Assembly (NCBI GenBank): GCA_020852815.1
Contig: JADZAN010000009.1
Span: forward strand, 124,001-188,000
DNA from: Gemmatimonadaceae bacterium
GTDB lineage: Bacteria; Gemmatimonadota; Gemmatimonadetes; Gemmatimonadales; Gemmatimonadaceae
Reading direction: 5' to 3'
Length of the DNA stretch: 64,000 bases
The notes beneath the pieces are model-generated. The model was not told where the DNA came from and did not search any database. It was given only the letters and a program-made list of their open reading frames with translations. The position numbers and the translations under genes are program-made. Of this stretch, positions 32,850 through 41,911 are shown piece by piece. Position 1 is the stretch's first letter; each line of letters opens with the position of its first letter.

Positions 32850-34784
32850 ATGTCCGCCACCGAACACGACTTCGATGTCATCGTCATCGGGGCTGGTCAC
32901 GCCGGCACCGAGGCGGCCGTTGCCGCGGCGCGGTCGGGGGCCACCGTTGCCCTCGTCACGAGCGCGCTCGAGACCATTGGACAGATGTCGTGCAATCCCG
33001 CCATCGGTGGGGTCGCCAAGGGTACGGTCGTACGCGAAGTCGATGCGCTGGGCGGCATCATGGCGCGCGCCACCGATCTGGCCATGCTCCAGTTCCGGAT
33101 GCTCAATCGCGGCAAGGGGGCCGCCGTCTGGGCACCGCGCGCGCAATGCGATCGCGGGTTGTACCGTCGAGCCGTGCGCTCTCTCCTGGAACAGCAGCCG
33201 CTGCTCCACACCATTCAGGGGACGGTCGCCCGACTACTGCTCGACCACGCCGGGCGGACAGTCCACGGCGTCGAGACGCTCGAGGGACGACGGTTCGGCG
33301 CCAAGGCGGTGGTCATCACCGCCGGCACCTTCCTGCGGGGCCGCATTCACATCGGGACTGAAACGCGCATCGCTGGCGGGCGCGCGGGTGAGGGTGCGGC
33401 CCTTCACCTCGCGGAGCAGCTCGAGGAGGCGGGGCTCGAGGTGGCGCGCTTCAAGACGGGAACTCCTCCGCGCATCGACGGACGCAGTGTCCGCTTCGAC
33501 TCACTGGAGCGCCAATCCAGCGAAGTCGATCAGTTCGACTATTCCTGGTCTCACTTCTGGGCGACGCCTCGGCGACATCATAACGGCACCAGACATCCTG
33601 AGCAGATGGAGTGCTGGGTTACGTACCTCGGTGAGCCTGGCAAGCGCATCATCCAGGAGAATATCGCCCGGTCGGCGATGTATGGTGGCGCTATCGCCTC
33701 GCGCGGCCCCCGATATTGCCCTTCCGTCGAGGACAAGATCGTCAAGTTTCCCGCCGCCGAACGACATCAGGTCTTCCTTGAGCCCGAGGGTCACGACACC
33801 TCCGAACTGTACGTTAACGGCATGTCGACCTCGCTCCCTGCCCCCGTACAGCTCGACGTGCTGCGCACCATTCCGGGGCTCGACGATGTTCGGATGACCC
33901 GTGCCGGATACGCCATCGAGTACGACTACTTCCCGCCGACGCAGCTCGACCAGTCGCTGCAGGTCAAGGCGATCGCTGGTCTCTACTTCGCCGGCCAGGT
34001 CAACGGTACAACCGGGTACGAGGAGGCGGCGGGGCAGGGGGTCGTCGCCGGCATCAATGCGGCGTGCGCCGCGATGGGGAGCGCACCGCTCTACTTGGGG
34101 CGCGAAACGTCCTACATCGGTGTGCTCGTCGACGACCTCGTCCACCGCGGCGTCGACGAACCGTACCGACTCTTCACCTCGCGTTCGGAGTTTCGCCTGA
34201 CGGTGCGACAGGACAACGCGTTGCGGCGCCTCGCCCCGGTGGCCCTCGAGCGGAATCTCTATGGCGCGCGCGAAGCGGCCATCGTCGCCCAGCGCCTCGA
34301 GGACGAAGATCGCGCATTGCGCCTGGCGGCCGAGACGAGCATTCGGCCGGAACAGGTCAACGCGCGCCTGGCCGTGCTCGGCAGCGCCCCCATTCCGCAT
34401 TCGCTCAAGGTGCTCGAGCTCGCACGCCGTCAGGAGGTACAGCTCCGCGAACTCTTCGCGCTCACCGGTGTTGGCGACAACCTTGCACTCGACGCTCTCG
34501 TCACCGCCGAGCTCGAGATCAAGTATGCGGGCTACTTCGAGCGGGAACGCGTGCAGGCCGACAAGCTCCGGCGCATGGGACATTTCGCCCTCGAGGCCGA
34601 CTTGCCGTACGCGTCGATGCAATCCGTCTCCTTCGAGGCGCGGCAGAAGTTCGCCCACCAGCGTCCGCGCTCCCTCGCTCAAGCGGCGAGCATTCCCGGC
34701 GTCTCCCCCAACGACCTGCAGAATCTCGTCCTGGAAGTCGAGCGCCATCGCCGCGTTGCGAGCAAGGGGAACGCGGCGTCCTGA
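32850..34784 (+). CDS. mnmG: tRNA uridine-5-carboxymethylaminomethyl modification enzyme
   Basis: 644 residues (GidA). With MnmE it installs cmnm5 at wobble U34 using FAD and folate. The FAD-binding N-terminus is DVIVIGAGHAGTEAAVAAAR, followed by SCNPAIGGVAKGTVVREVDALGG, VVITAGTFLRGRIHIG, FKTGTPPRIDG, and the family Cys in PRYCPSVEDKIVKF. The C-terminal tRNA-binding helical domain ends SIPGVSPNDLQNLVLEVERH. Its gene is commonly close to parAB and the origin, as here (parA is about 3.7 kb downstream). Usually rsmG follows; it is not seen. Confidence 0.96.
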   Translation: MSATEHDFDVIVIGAGHAGTEAAVAAARSGATVALVTSALETIGQMSCNPAIGGVAKGTVVREVDALGGIMARATDLAMLQFRMLNRGKGAAVWAPRAQCDRGLYRRAVRSLLEQQPLLHTIQGTVARLLLDHAGRTVHGVETLEGRRFGAKAVVITAGTFLRGRIHIGTETRIAGGRAGEGAALHLAEQLEEAGLEVARFKTGTPPRIDGRSVRFDSLERQSSEVDQFDYSWSHFWATPRRHHNGTRHPEQMECWVTYLGEPGKRIIQENIARSAMYGGAIASRGPRYCPSVEDKIVKFPAAERHQVFLEPEGHDTSELYVNGMSTSLPAPVQLDVLRTIPGLDDVRMTRAGYAIEYDYFPPTQLDQSLQVKAIAGLYFAGQVNGTTGYEEAAGQGVVAGINAACAAMGSAPLYLGRETSYIGVLVDDLVHRGVDEPYRLFTSRSEFRLTVRQDNALRRLAPVALERNLYGAREAAIVAQRLEDEDRALRLAAETSIRPEQVNARLAVLGSAPIPHSLKVLELARRQEVQLRELFALTGVGDNLALDALVTAELEIKYAGYFERERVQADKLRRMGHFALEADLPYASMQSVSFEARQKFAHQRPRSLAQAASIPGVSPNDLQNLVLEVERHRRVASKGNAAS

Positions 34785-34862
34785 AGGGGCGCGGTGTCGC
34801 TCGACGGACACCATGTGATACCACGGCCGGTCTACTCTCCCGCAACGCCATACGCGCCCGCG

Positions 34863-36962
34863 ATGCCCACGGTCAACCGCCCCCCAAACCGGGACGATAC
34901 CACGTCGCACAAACTAGGAATTGCAGGCATGCGGGGCGCGGCCGTGCTCATGGCGCTGTTCGGCTTCTTCCCGTTTGCCAACTGGATCGCGGGGGGCCAC
35001 CAGTTCGAGAACTACCATCAGGTCGCGATCGAGTGGCTGAACGGCTCGCTCATCGTGGTGGGCTGCGCCACGGTCCTCGCCATTCTCTCGCGGCGAACGG
35101 CGCTCTGGCGCCCTCGGCTCCCCGACGCACTGGTGCGCGCCGCCCACAACCACCCGCGGCGCACAGGGACACTTCTCTTCATCGCCTCGCTCGCCGTGTA
35201 CCTCTTCGTTGCGCGCTGGGTCCTTGCCGGTCGCCCACTGCTCATCGACGAGATCGACGCCGTCTTCAACGCGGGGATCTTTCTCCAGCGCAAGCTCTGG
35301 CTCGAGCCGCCACGCTTCCCGGAGTTCACCAGCGCGCTCCACGTCATCGACTTCGGCGGCAAGTACCTCACGCACTTTCCCCCTGGAGGCCCGCTCCTGC
35401 TCGCCCCCGGCGTCGCCGCCGGGATCCCCTGGGCGGTCCATCCCATCCTCGCCGCCATCTCCACCGTCACCTTCTGGGGATTGACTCGGCGCATCGCGCC
35501 GAGCGCCGGCGTTGCCCTCGCCGCAACGTTGCTCTTCGCATTCTCGCCGTTCGTCGCCTTCCTCTCCGGCTCGTTCATGAATCACGTCCCCGTGATGACG
35601 GCGCTGATCGTGGCGATGTATGCACTCGCCAGGCAGACGGAGGACGACCGCCCGCACCCTGGATGGGCGGCGCTCGCCGGCTTCATGCTCGGCGTCCCCG
35701 CCGCGATCCGACCCATGGACGCGATCGCCTTCGCCGTACCGGCCGGCGTCTGGATGCTCTGGCGTGCGGTGCGTCAACCGTCGCGTCTTCCCGAACTCAT
35801 TGCCGCCGGCATCGCGATGGCCGTCCCCCTCGGCGCAGTGCTCTGGTACAACACACAGGTCACCGGGAACGCACTCACCTTTCCCATGGAACTGCTCTGG
35901 GGAAAGAACCACGGTGTCGGCTTCCACGCATCACCGTGGGGCGCCGCGCACACGCCCGTCCGCGGTTTCGAACTCATCAACCTCTACTTCCTCCGGCTGC
36001 AGTCCGCGCTCTTTGAGCTTCCGGTTCCGTCGCTGGTCGTCCCCATCGTGGCAATGCTCGCGGCGCCTCGACTGGAGCGCTTCGATCGATACTTCCTCGC
36101 GACCTTCGCCACCGTCGTCGTCCTGTACTTCGCCTACTGGGGAGATGGTATCTACCTCGGCCCGCGCTACTTCCTGGTGCTCGTCCCCGCGTTGGTCTTG
36201 TGGAGCGCCCGTCTCCCTGTGGTGTTGCGCGCGCGCTTTCCCCATCGCGAGCTGCTGCACCGCGCCGTCGGGTTTGCCCTCATCGTCGCGATCGCCGTCG
36301 CGATGTTCATGAGCATTCCGTATCGCGCCCTCGAGTATCGCACGGGCTATCTCCCCATGCGCATCGACTACGACTCGCTCGCACAGGCGCGCGGCGTGCG
36401 AAACTCCATCGTCGTCGTGCGCGAAGGGTGGGGTTCACAACTCATCGCGCGCATGTGGGCGCTTGGGGTTCCTCGCACCGAGACCGAGTCGATCTACCGC
36501 GCCGTCGATGCCTGCGTGCTCGATGGTGCTCTCGAGCAACTGGAGCGCTCCGGGACACGCGACACAGCGGCGCTCCGGCAGCTGCAATCGCTCACCGGCG
36601 ACTCGGCGCAGCTCGAAAAGGGGACGCTGACACCAGACCGAACGCTCCGTTCGCTTCCGGGACGCCCGTACGCTCAGCGATGTGTGACGCGCGTCCTCGA
36701 GGACCGCGCCGGCTTTACCCTCGCCACGGCCACGCTGGCACAACCAAAGGGGAGCAACATCTTCGTGCGAGACCTGCACGCACGCGATACGGTGCTGCTG
36801 CGTGAGCATCCTGGCCGCCCGCTCTACCTCCTCCGCCCCGAGTCGAGTGAGGCCGGTGCTCCGTTGCGCCTGGAGCTGCTCTCGCCCGACTCGCTCGCCA
36901 ACGACTGGCGATCGCCCTTGCCGCTGCAACTCCCGCGACCTGCAATCGGGCTCACGCGATAG
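34863..36962 (+). CDS. Polytopic membrane glycosyltransferase-like protein (GT39/PMT fold)
   Basis: 699 residues from ATG 34863 (a GTG at 34794 is an alternative). About 11-12 membrane segments occupy the first 500 residues. The first extracytoplasmic loop carries an Asp-Glu motif in GRPLLIDEIDAVFNAGIFLQ, like the acidic pair of GT39/ArnT/GT-C enzymes, which use polyprenyl-phosphate sugars. The C-terminal 200 residues are soluble (VREGWGSQLIARMWALG). It follows mnmG by 78 nt. The substrate is unknown; the GT-C assignment rests on topology and the DE loop. Confidence 0.65.
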   Translation: MPTVNRPPNRDDTTSHKLGIAGMRGAAVLMALFGFFPFANWIAGGHQFENYHQVAIEWLNGSLIVVGCATVLAILSRRTALWRPRLPDALVRAAHNHPRRTGTLLFIASLAVYLFVARWVLAGRPLLIDEIDAVFNAGIFLQRKLWLEPPRFPEFTSALHVIDFGGKYLTHFPPGGPLLLAPGVAAGIPWAVHPILAAISTVTFWGLTRRIAPSAGVALAATLLFAFSPFVAFLSGSFMNHVPVMTALIVAMYALARQTEDDRPHPGWAALAGFMLGVPAAIRPMDAIAFAVPAGVWMLWRAVRQPSRLPELIAAGIAMAVPLGAVLWYNTQVTGNALTFPMELLWGKNHGVGFHASPWGAAHTPVRGFELINLYFLRLQSALFELPVPSLVVPIVAMLAAPRLERFDRYFLATFATVVVLYFAYWGDGIYLGPRYFLVLVPALVLWSARLPVVLRARFPHRELLHRAVGFALIVAIAVAMFMSIPYRALEYRTGYLPMRIDYDSLAQARGVRNSIVVVREGWGSQLIARMWALGVPRTETESIYRAVDACVLDGALEQLERSGTRDTAALRQLQSLTGDSAQLEKGTLTPDRTLRSLPGRPYAQRCVTRVLEDRAGFTLATATLAQPKGSNIFVRDLHARDTVLLREHPGRPLYLLRPESSEAGAPLRLELLSPDSLANDWRSPLPLQLPRPAIGLTR

Positions 36963-37148
36963 CACCGCGGGCGGGATGCGGCCTTCGGGGAGATGGGGCA
37001 GCGCGCCGGCGATCGCGCGGCGTCAGGACCAAATATCCCGTGCCGGCGTACCATGGAGTGCACGTGGGCACAATACCTCAGCGAGCGCGCGCTGCGCCAC
37101 GACGGCATCGTGCGGTACGTGCCCGGCTCATCCATCGTCGGCCGGCAC

Positions 37149-37177
37149 TTGGGTGTGCGCGGTCGATGCTATATAGT
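37149..37177 (+). promoter_or_regulatory. Candidate promoter of the SIMPL gene
   Basis: TTGGGT (37149-37154), a 17-nt spacer and TATAGT (37172-37177). The predicted start of transcription (about 37184) falls at the ribosome-binding site AAGGAG (37183-37188), giving a very short leader, so the true start may differ by a few bases. Confidence 0.45.
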
Positions 37178-37194
37178 ATCACAAGGAGACTAAA

Positions 37195-37947
37195 ATGCCC
37201 GAAGGATCGTCCTCTGCGGTTGGCGCACTCGTCGCTCCGTTCCTGGCGGGAATGCTCGCGCTGACACCTGGCGTCGCTGCGTCGCAGGGTGGCGCGCCCG
37301 CGCCATCGCAGATTGTAGCCGCTGGGATTGGTGAAGCGACACTCGTTCCGGACCGTGGGGTGATCTACTTCGCGGTCGAGACGCGATCGCCGAACGCCGC
37401 GACTGCAGGAGTCGAGAATGCCCGCACGCAGACGGCCGTCATCGCCGCTATTCGAGCGCAGGGCGTGCTTGCAGAGCAGGTCACCACAGTCGGCTACTCG
37501 GTGTCGCCGAACGAGAAGTTCGAGAGCAATGGGCAGCGCAAGATTCTAGGCTACATCGCACGTAATACTGTGGTCGTGGACGTGCGGAAGCTCGAGCAGG
37601 TCGGAACGCTCATCGACGTCGCCCTTGGCGCTGGCGCGAACTCCGTCGGAGGGCTTCGCTACTACTCCACGAGGTACGAGAGCATTCGTCGTACTGCACT
37701 GGAGAACGCCGTCGCTCGCGCCAAGGCCGACGCCGAAGTGATGGCGCGCGCAGCAGGTGGTTCGATCGGTGCCCCAATCGAGATTTCAGCGAACGACGCC
37801 GGCTTCCCGCGCTCCGGTCTCCAGGAGGTTGTTGCAACGGGCGGCTACCGGACCATGGCCGCTGCAGCCGAGACCCCGGTCGTGGTGGGGGAGCAGAAGG
37901 TCACCGTTGTGGTGTCCACGCGCTGGCTCTTCGTCTCCGGACGGTAG
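37195..37947 (+). CDS. SIMPL-domain (DUF541) secreted protein
   Basis: 250 residues. The signal peptide SAVGALVAPFLAGMLALTPG ends near VAASQ. The SIMPL domain begins IVAAGIGEATLVPDRGVIYFAVETRS and contains GYSVSPNEKFESNGQRKILGYIARN and ALENAVARAKADAEVMARAAG. The E. coli relative YggE is an outer-membrane or periplasmic protein linked to oxidative stress. It has the best ribosome-binding site in the region (AAGGAGA, 6-7 nt before ATG). Confidence 0.9.
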   Translation: MPEGSSSAVGALVAPFLAGMLALTPGVAASQGGAPAPSQIVAAGIGEATLVPDRGVIYFAVETRSPNAATAGVENARTQTAVIAAIRAQGVLAEQVTTVGYSVSPNEKFESNGQRKILGYIARNTVVVDVRKLEQVGTLIDVALGAGANSVGGLRYYSTRYESIRRTALENAVARAKADAEVMARAAGGSIGAPIEISANDAGFPRSGLQEVVATGGYRTMAAAAETPVVVGEQKVTVVVSTRWLFVSGR

Positions 37948-37975
37948 GGAAGCCGCGCTGCGGTCATTCTTGAGC

Positions 37976-38010
37976 AACGGGCTCGTGCCTTGGCGCGAGC
38001 CCGTTCTCTT
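37976..38010 (+). terminator. Intrinsic terminator after the SIMPL gene
   Basis: AACGGGCTCG (37976-37985) and CGAGCCCGTT (37996-38005) form a perfect 10-bp stem with a 10-nt loop, followed by CTCTTGCTC. Confidence 0.75.
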
Positions 38011-38126
38011 GCTCCCAAGTGCGAGCCAGTCTGTCACCCTCATGCGGTAGAATCTGGTGTCGTGGACAGTCTCGCTAAGTGCATGTCACGTCGCGCGCTG
38101 AAGACGCACGCCAATGAATGTCCGAT

Positions 38127-38142
38127 AGTTTCACGTGGAACA
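38127..38142. promoter_or_regulatory. parS-like site 1
   Basis: AGTTTCACGTGGAACA matches the widely conserved parS 16-mer TGTTTCACGTGAAACA at 14 of 16 positions. It lies 380 nt before parA. Confidence 0.65.
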
Positions 38143-38412
38143 ATTCGCTTGCTGGCTTCCGTCTCCTCGCGACGCGCGGCCGTCTCGCTCGCCAGGTCGA
38201 TGGTCCGATTCCACTCTCCGCGAGGCGAGAACCTCCCGCTTGTCTTGCCGCTGCGGAGTCGCAGCGAAGAGTCGCCAGTCGTTACTCGCGAGCCGCGGTA
38301 AGTCAACCGTGCGGTATGGTTTCAGTGCTTGTTCCGCGACAAGAGATACGGGGTCGCCGTCCCTCAGGTCCGTCCTCTGGTAGCGGCGTCGTGTCGCACA
38401 CGGTGAGGCGGA

Positions 38413-38428
38413 CGTTTCACGTGAAACA
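38413..38428. promoter_or_regulatory. parS site 2
   Basis: CGTTTCACGTGAAACA matches parS at 15 of 16 positions and contains the perfect 14-nt palindrome GTTTCACGTGAAAC. It is the binding and CTP-clamp loading site for ParB and lies 78 nt before the parA start, so it may also allow autoregulation. Confidence 0.88.
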
Positions 38429-38505
38429 GCTGGCACCTTGGCAAGGGGGAGGCGATATTGCCCGCCCCACCCCCTGCTGACACCAACCCTCGGCATTTCG
38501 CTCTC

Positions 38506-39300
38506 GTGGCAAGAATCATCGCCGTCGCCAACCAGAAGGGAGGCGTCGGCAAGACAACCTCCGCCGTGAACCTGGCGGCCGCGCTCGCAGCCGCTGAGCA
38601 GCGAACGCTCGTCATCGACGCCGATCCTCAGGGCAATGCCACGAGCGGCCTGGGCATCGACCGCGCCGACATTCGCCGAACCACATATGACGCGCTGCTC
38701 GGCATGGCGCCCACACACGAGTGCGTTCTGCCGGGCATCCAGTTCAAGAAGCTCGACCTCATGCCCGCGACTGCCGATCTCGCCGCCGCCGAGATCGAAC
38801 TCGTCGAGGTCGAACAGCGCGAGCACGCCATGCGCCGAGCGTTGCTCCAAGTGCGCGACTACTACGATTTCATCCTCATCGACTGCCCCCCGTCGCTCGG
38901 CCTCATCACCGTCAACATGCTCGCCGCCGCCGACGGTGTGCTCATCCCCCTCCAGTGCGAGTACTACGCCCTCGAGGGGCTCACCCAGCTCCTCAACACC
39001 ATCCAGCTGGTTCAGCGCGCGCTCAACGAGCAGCTCGTGGTGGATGGCGTCCTGTTGACGATGTACGATGCCCGCCTCAACCTCTCACGCCAGGTTGCAA
39101 CCGACGCGAGAGCATACTTCGGCGCGAAGGTCTTTGACGCAGTCATTCCACGCAACGTCCGGCTCGCGGAGGCGCCCTCGTTCGGCAAGCCCATTATCGT
39201 GTACGACGTTGGATCGGTAGGCGCAGTAGCCTATCTCAGTGCTGCGAAGGAAGTTATACAGCGTTTGGGAACATTCGTTTCTCCGGCCCCAGCTCAGTAG
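38506..39300 (+). CDS. parA: Chromosome-partitioning ATPase
   Basis: 264 residues from GTG 38506; a TTG at 38458 would add 16 non-conserved residues. The deviant Walker A is ANQKGGVGKTTSAVNLAAAL, Walker A' VIDADPQGNATSGLG, and Walker B FILIDCPPSLGLIT. This is the short ParA/Soj type without an N-terminal HTH. It forms the nucleoid-bound ATP dimer that moves ParB-parS complexes. Linked to parS upstream and parB 53 nt downstream. Confidence 0.96.
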   Translation: MARIIAVANQKGGVGKTTSAVNLAAALAAAEQRTLVIDADPQGNATSGLGIDRADIRRTTYDALLGMAPTHECVLPGIQFKKLDLMPATADLAAAEIELVEVEQREHAMRRALLQVRDYYDFILIDCPPSLGLITVNMLAAADGVLIPLQCEYYALEGLTQLLNTIQLVQRALNEQLVVDGVLLTMYDARLNLSRQVATDARAYFGAKVFDAVIPRNVRLAEAPSFGKPIIVYDVGSVGAVAYLSAAKEVIQRLGTFVSPAPAQ

Positions 39301-39353
39301 TCGCGGCACCAACATCACGCTCGCTCCTCCTTTTCACGCCTCGCGTTTTCCAC

Positions 39354-40325
39354 ATGGCCCTCGATGCCTCCATGACGGACAAACCTCGTCGCCTTGGTCG
39401 AGGGCTCGAAGCCCTGATCGCCGCCGCCGGCTCTCTGCCCGCATCTGTCTCGCACGCCGCGCCGGGGTCGTCCGCCGCATCCGACGCCGCAACGGCGAGC
39501 GAGCTTCCGTTTCGCTCGCTTCCCGTTGCGCAGATTCGTCCCAATCCGTTCCAGCCCCGCCGCGATTTCAAGCCGGAAGAGCTGACCGACCTGGAGAACT
39601 CCATCCGCGCCAGTGGGCTTCTCCAACCCGTCACCGTGCGGGAGCGTCCCGACGGGGGCTTCGAACTCGTCGCTGGAGAGCGTCGACTCCGCGCCGCCAC
39701 CCGACTCGGTTGGTCCGAGATCCCGGCGATGGTCAAGACACTCGATGACCGCGAGATGCTCACCCTCGCCCTCATCGAAAACCTCCAGCGCTCGGACCTC
39801 AATCCCCTCGACGAGGCCCTCGGCTTCCAACGGCTCCTCGACGAGTTCGCGCTCACGCAGCAGCAGGTCGCCGACGCGGTGGGCAAGGATCGCTCGACCG
39901 TCGCCAACCTCCTGCGCGTGTTGCAGCTGCCGGATGGCATCAAGCGCCTCCTGCGTGACGGCCAGATCTCGTTGGGACATGCCCGCGCCTTGCTCGCCAT
40001 GCCTAACGAGCGCCTCATGCTCGACACAGCCAGGCAGATCGTCGAGCGCGGCCTCTCCGTCCGGGAAGCCGAACGCATCGCCCAGGAGGCGCGTCCCGCC
40101 GACACACGTCCCAAGGCCGGGCACCACGCGGCCGAACGAGGACGCGACAGCCACACGGCAGAACTGCGCCGTCTCACCGAGCTCCTGCGCCGTCACCTCC
40201 AGACCGACGTGCGCATCTCGGTGGAGGGCGACGCCAAGGGTGACATCTCCATTCGATTCTACTCCGCCGACGACCTCCATCGACTCATGGAGACCATTCT
40301 CGGCCGATCGCTCGACGAAGCCTAA
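39354..40325 (+). CDS. parB: Chromosome-partitioning protein ParB (CTPase)
   Basis: 323 residues. The N-terminus RRLGRGLEALIAA is the ParA-stimulating region. The CTP-binding domain shows IRPNPFQPRRDFKPEEL, LLQPVTVRERPDGGFELVAGERRLRAA (the GERR box) and ENLQRSDLNPLDEALGFQRL. The HTH for parS is FALTQQQVADAVGKDRSTVANLLRVLQLP, and a C-terminal dimerisation helix is present. The ATG at 39354 is used; one at 39372 is also possible. The stop lies within a CGTTAGGC motif (reverse). Confidence 0.96.
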   Translation: MALDASMTDKPRRLGRGLEALIAAAGSLPASVSHAAPGSSAASDAATASELPFRSLPVAQIRPNPFQPRRDFKPEELTDLENSIRASGLLQPVTVRERPDGGFELVAGERRLRAATRLGWSEIPAMVKTLDDREMLTLALIENLQRSDLNPLDEALGFQRLLDEFALTQQQVADAVGKDRSTVANLLRVLQLPDGIKRLLRDGQISLGHARALLAMPNERLMLDTARQIVERGLSVREAERIAQEARPADTRPKAGHHAAERGRDSHTAELRRLTELLRRHLQTDVRISVEGDAKGDISIRFYSADDLHRLMETILGRSLDEA

Positions 40326-40352
40326 CGATTCACCCTACGCCTGCCCTGTCCC

Positions 40353-40796
40353 ATGGCCATCTTCAACAAACCCGCCGGCGATCGCCCGGCGACACGACTC
40401 GAATCCAGCAGCGCCGAACCGTCCATCTCCGTCATCGGCTCCGGGATGCGCGTCATCGGTGACATCGAGAGCAACGGGACCATCAAGGTCGAAGGTGTCG
40501 TGGAGGGCTCGGTGCGCGGCGCACGACAGCTCCTCCTCGGCAAGGGCGGCACCATCAATGGCGACGTGCATGCCGTCGAGGCCGTCCTTGGCGGCTCGGT
40601 CGTCGGCAACGTTCTCGCCACCGAACGGGTTGAGATCCAAGGATCATCGTCCGTCGAGGGCGACATCCTGACGAAGAGCATGGTCGTCTACGAAGGCGGG
40701 GTCATCAACGGCAGCGTCCGCATGGGCGAGCACGCCGTAAGTACCCGAGGTACCTCGACCGGAACACCAACCATGGGTTTGGTGGCCGGAGCCTGA
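40353..40796 (+). CDS. Bactofilin
   Basis: 147 residues. The central right-handed beta-helix is seen as repeated short beta units: ISVIGSGMRVIGDIESNGTI, KVEGVVEGSVRG, GGTINGDVHAVEAVLGGSVVGNVLAT, VEGDILTKSMVVYEGGVINGSVRMG. N- and C-terminal tails are disordered. Bactofilins polymerise without nucleotide into cytoskeletal filaments. It follows parB by 27 nt; bactofilins organise ParABS in Myxococcus, so the linkage may be functional here too. Confidence 0.93.
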   Translation: MAIFNKPAGDRPATRLESSSAEPSISVIGSGMRVIGDIESNGTIKVEGVVEGSVRGARQLLLGKGGTINGDVHAVEAVLGGSVVGNVLATERVEIQGSSSVEGDILTKSMVVYEGGVINGSVRMGEHAVSTRGTSTGTPTMGLVAGA

Positions 40797-40861
40797 GGCT
40801 GGGTCACCGTATCCGCGGGCAACGCGTGGCGGCTACCGAATACCCACGAGAGGAGATGGCA

Positions 40862-41911
40862 GTGAAGGCGACTCGGTTCTCCACACTCTTCCACATCGTC
40901 TTCAACATCGCGGTTGGCGTGGTGGTTGGCATGGCGCCCACTGCGTGCGGTGGCGCCAGGGACAAGGGCGGTCTCGACACGGCGCAGTCTGCATCCGCGA
41001 TGAAGGTCGCCCTCCTCACACCCGGCCCCATTTCCGATCAATCGTGGAATGGCTCCGCATACACCGGGTTGATGCGCATTCGCGACTCGCTCGGCGCGTC
41101 GGTGTCTCACATCCAGACCAAGACACCTGCCGAGTTCGAGGAGAACTTCCGGCAGTACGGTGCGCAGGGCTACACGCTCGTCTTCGGACACGGCTTCGAG
41201 TTTCAGGACGCGGCCGCTCGCGTCGCGCCGGAGTTCCCCCGAACCATCTTCGTGACCACGTCGGGCAACACCAGCGGCCCCAACCTCGCCGGCATTCGCT
41301 TCGCTTTCGAGGAACCGTCGTTCATGGCCGGGATGCTCGCGGGAGCGCTGACGAAGACCAACGTCATCGGAGCGATTGGCGGGACCGAACTCCCACCAGT
41401 GCGTGACTCCTTCAAGGCTTTCGAAGAGGGCGCCAAGGTCGTGAACCCGAGCGTGACGTTGCTGATCTCGTATATAGGCTCGTGGGAGGATGCGAGCGCG
41501 GGAAAGGAGCAGGCACTGGCCCAGATTGCCCGAAAGGCTGACGTCCTCTTTCAGAACGCCGATGCGGCGGGACTCGGCGTCTTCCAGGCGGCACGCGAGT
41601 CGGGGAAGGCGCTCGTCTTCGGTTCCAACTCCAACCAGAACGCGGTGGCGCCCGATGTGACCGTCGCCAGCGTCGTGGTCGACGTTCCGCATGCCTTCCT
41701 CACAGTCGCCCGCGACGTCAAGGCGGGGACGTTCAAGCCACGCGTCGTCGCCATGGGTTCGACAGCCGATGCGGTTCGGCTCGAAATCAACGAGGCGCTG
41801 AAGGCAAGGATTCCAGCGTCGGCGCTCAAGGCCGTCGATTCGGTGAAGGCAGGAATCGCCGCGGGGACGATCAGGATCGAATTGGGACGCCCGTTCCCGA
41901 AGGGGTCGTGA
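40862..41911 (+). CDS. BMP-family nucleoside-type ABC transporter substrate-binding protein
   Basis: 349 residues from GTG 40862, with the AGGAG at 40851-40855 6 nt upstream; the ATG at 40856 abuts the same AGGAG and is a poorer choice. The signal sequence ends MAPTACGG, a slightly atypical lipobox (Pro at -3). The BMP/PnrA domain shows MKVALLTPGPISDQSWNGSAYTG, YTLVFGHGFEFQDAAARVA, GIRFAFEEPSFMAGMLAGALT, and VFQNADAAGLGVFQAARE. Relatives bind purine nucleosides. It is the first gene of the ABC uptake cassette. Confidence 0.9.
   Translation: MKATRFSTLFHIVFNIAVGVVVGMAPTACGGARDKGGLDTAQSASAMKVALLTPGPISDQSWNGSAYTGLMRIRDSLGASVSHIQTKTPAEFEENFRQYGAQGYTLVFGHGFEFQDAAARVAPEFPRTIFVTTSGNTSGPNLAGIRFAFEEPSFMAGMLAGALTKTNVIGAIGGTELPPVRDSFKAFEEGAKVVNPSVTLLISYIGSWEDASAGKEQALAQIARKADVLFQNADAAGLGVFQAARESGKALVFGSNSNQNAVAPDVTVASVVVDVPHAFLTVARDVKAGTFKPRVVAMGSTADAVRLEINEALKARIPASALKAVDSVKAGIAAGTIRIELGRPFPKGS

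Larger units (their letters stand above)
38011..38505. other. Intergenic region upstream of parA
   Basis: About 500 nt without a supported gene; the overlapping frames have no recognisable product, and no remnant of rsmG could be identified. It carries two parS-like sites (38127 and 38413). Confidence 0.5.

Noticed and set aside
38118-38480. Possible rsmG (gidB) remnant upstream of parA
   Set aside because: Translations of all frames show no methyltransferase motif (no GxGxG with the usual flanks) and none has a convincing start; treated as intergenic.
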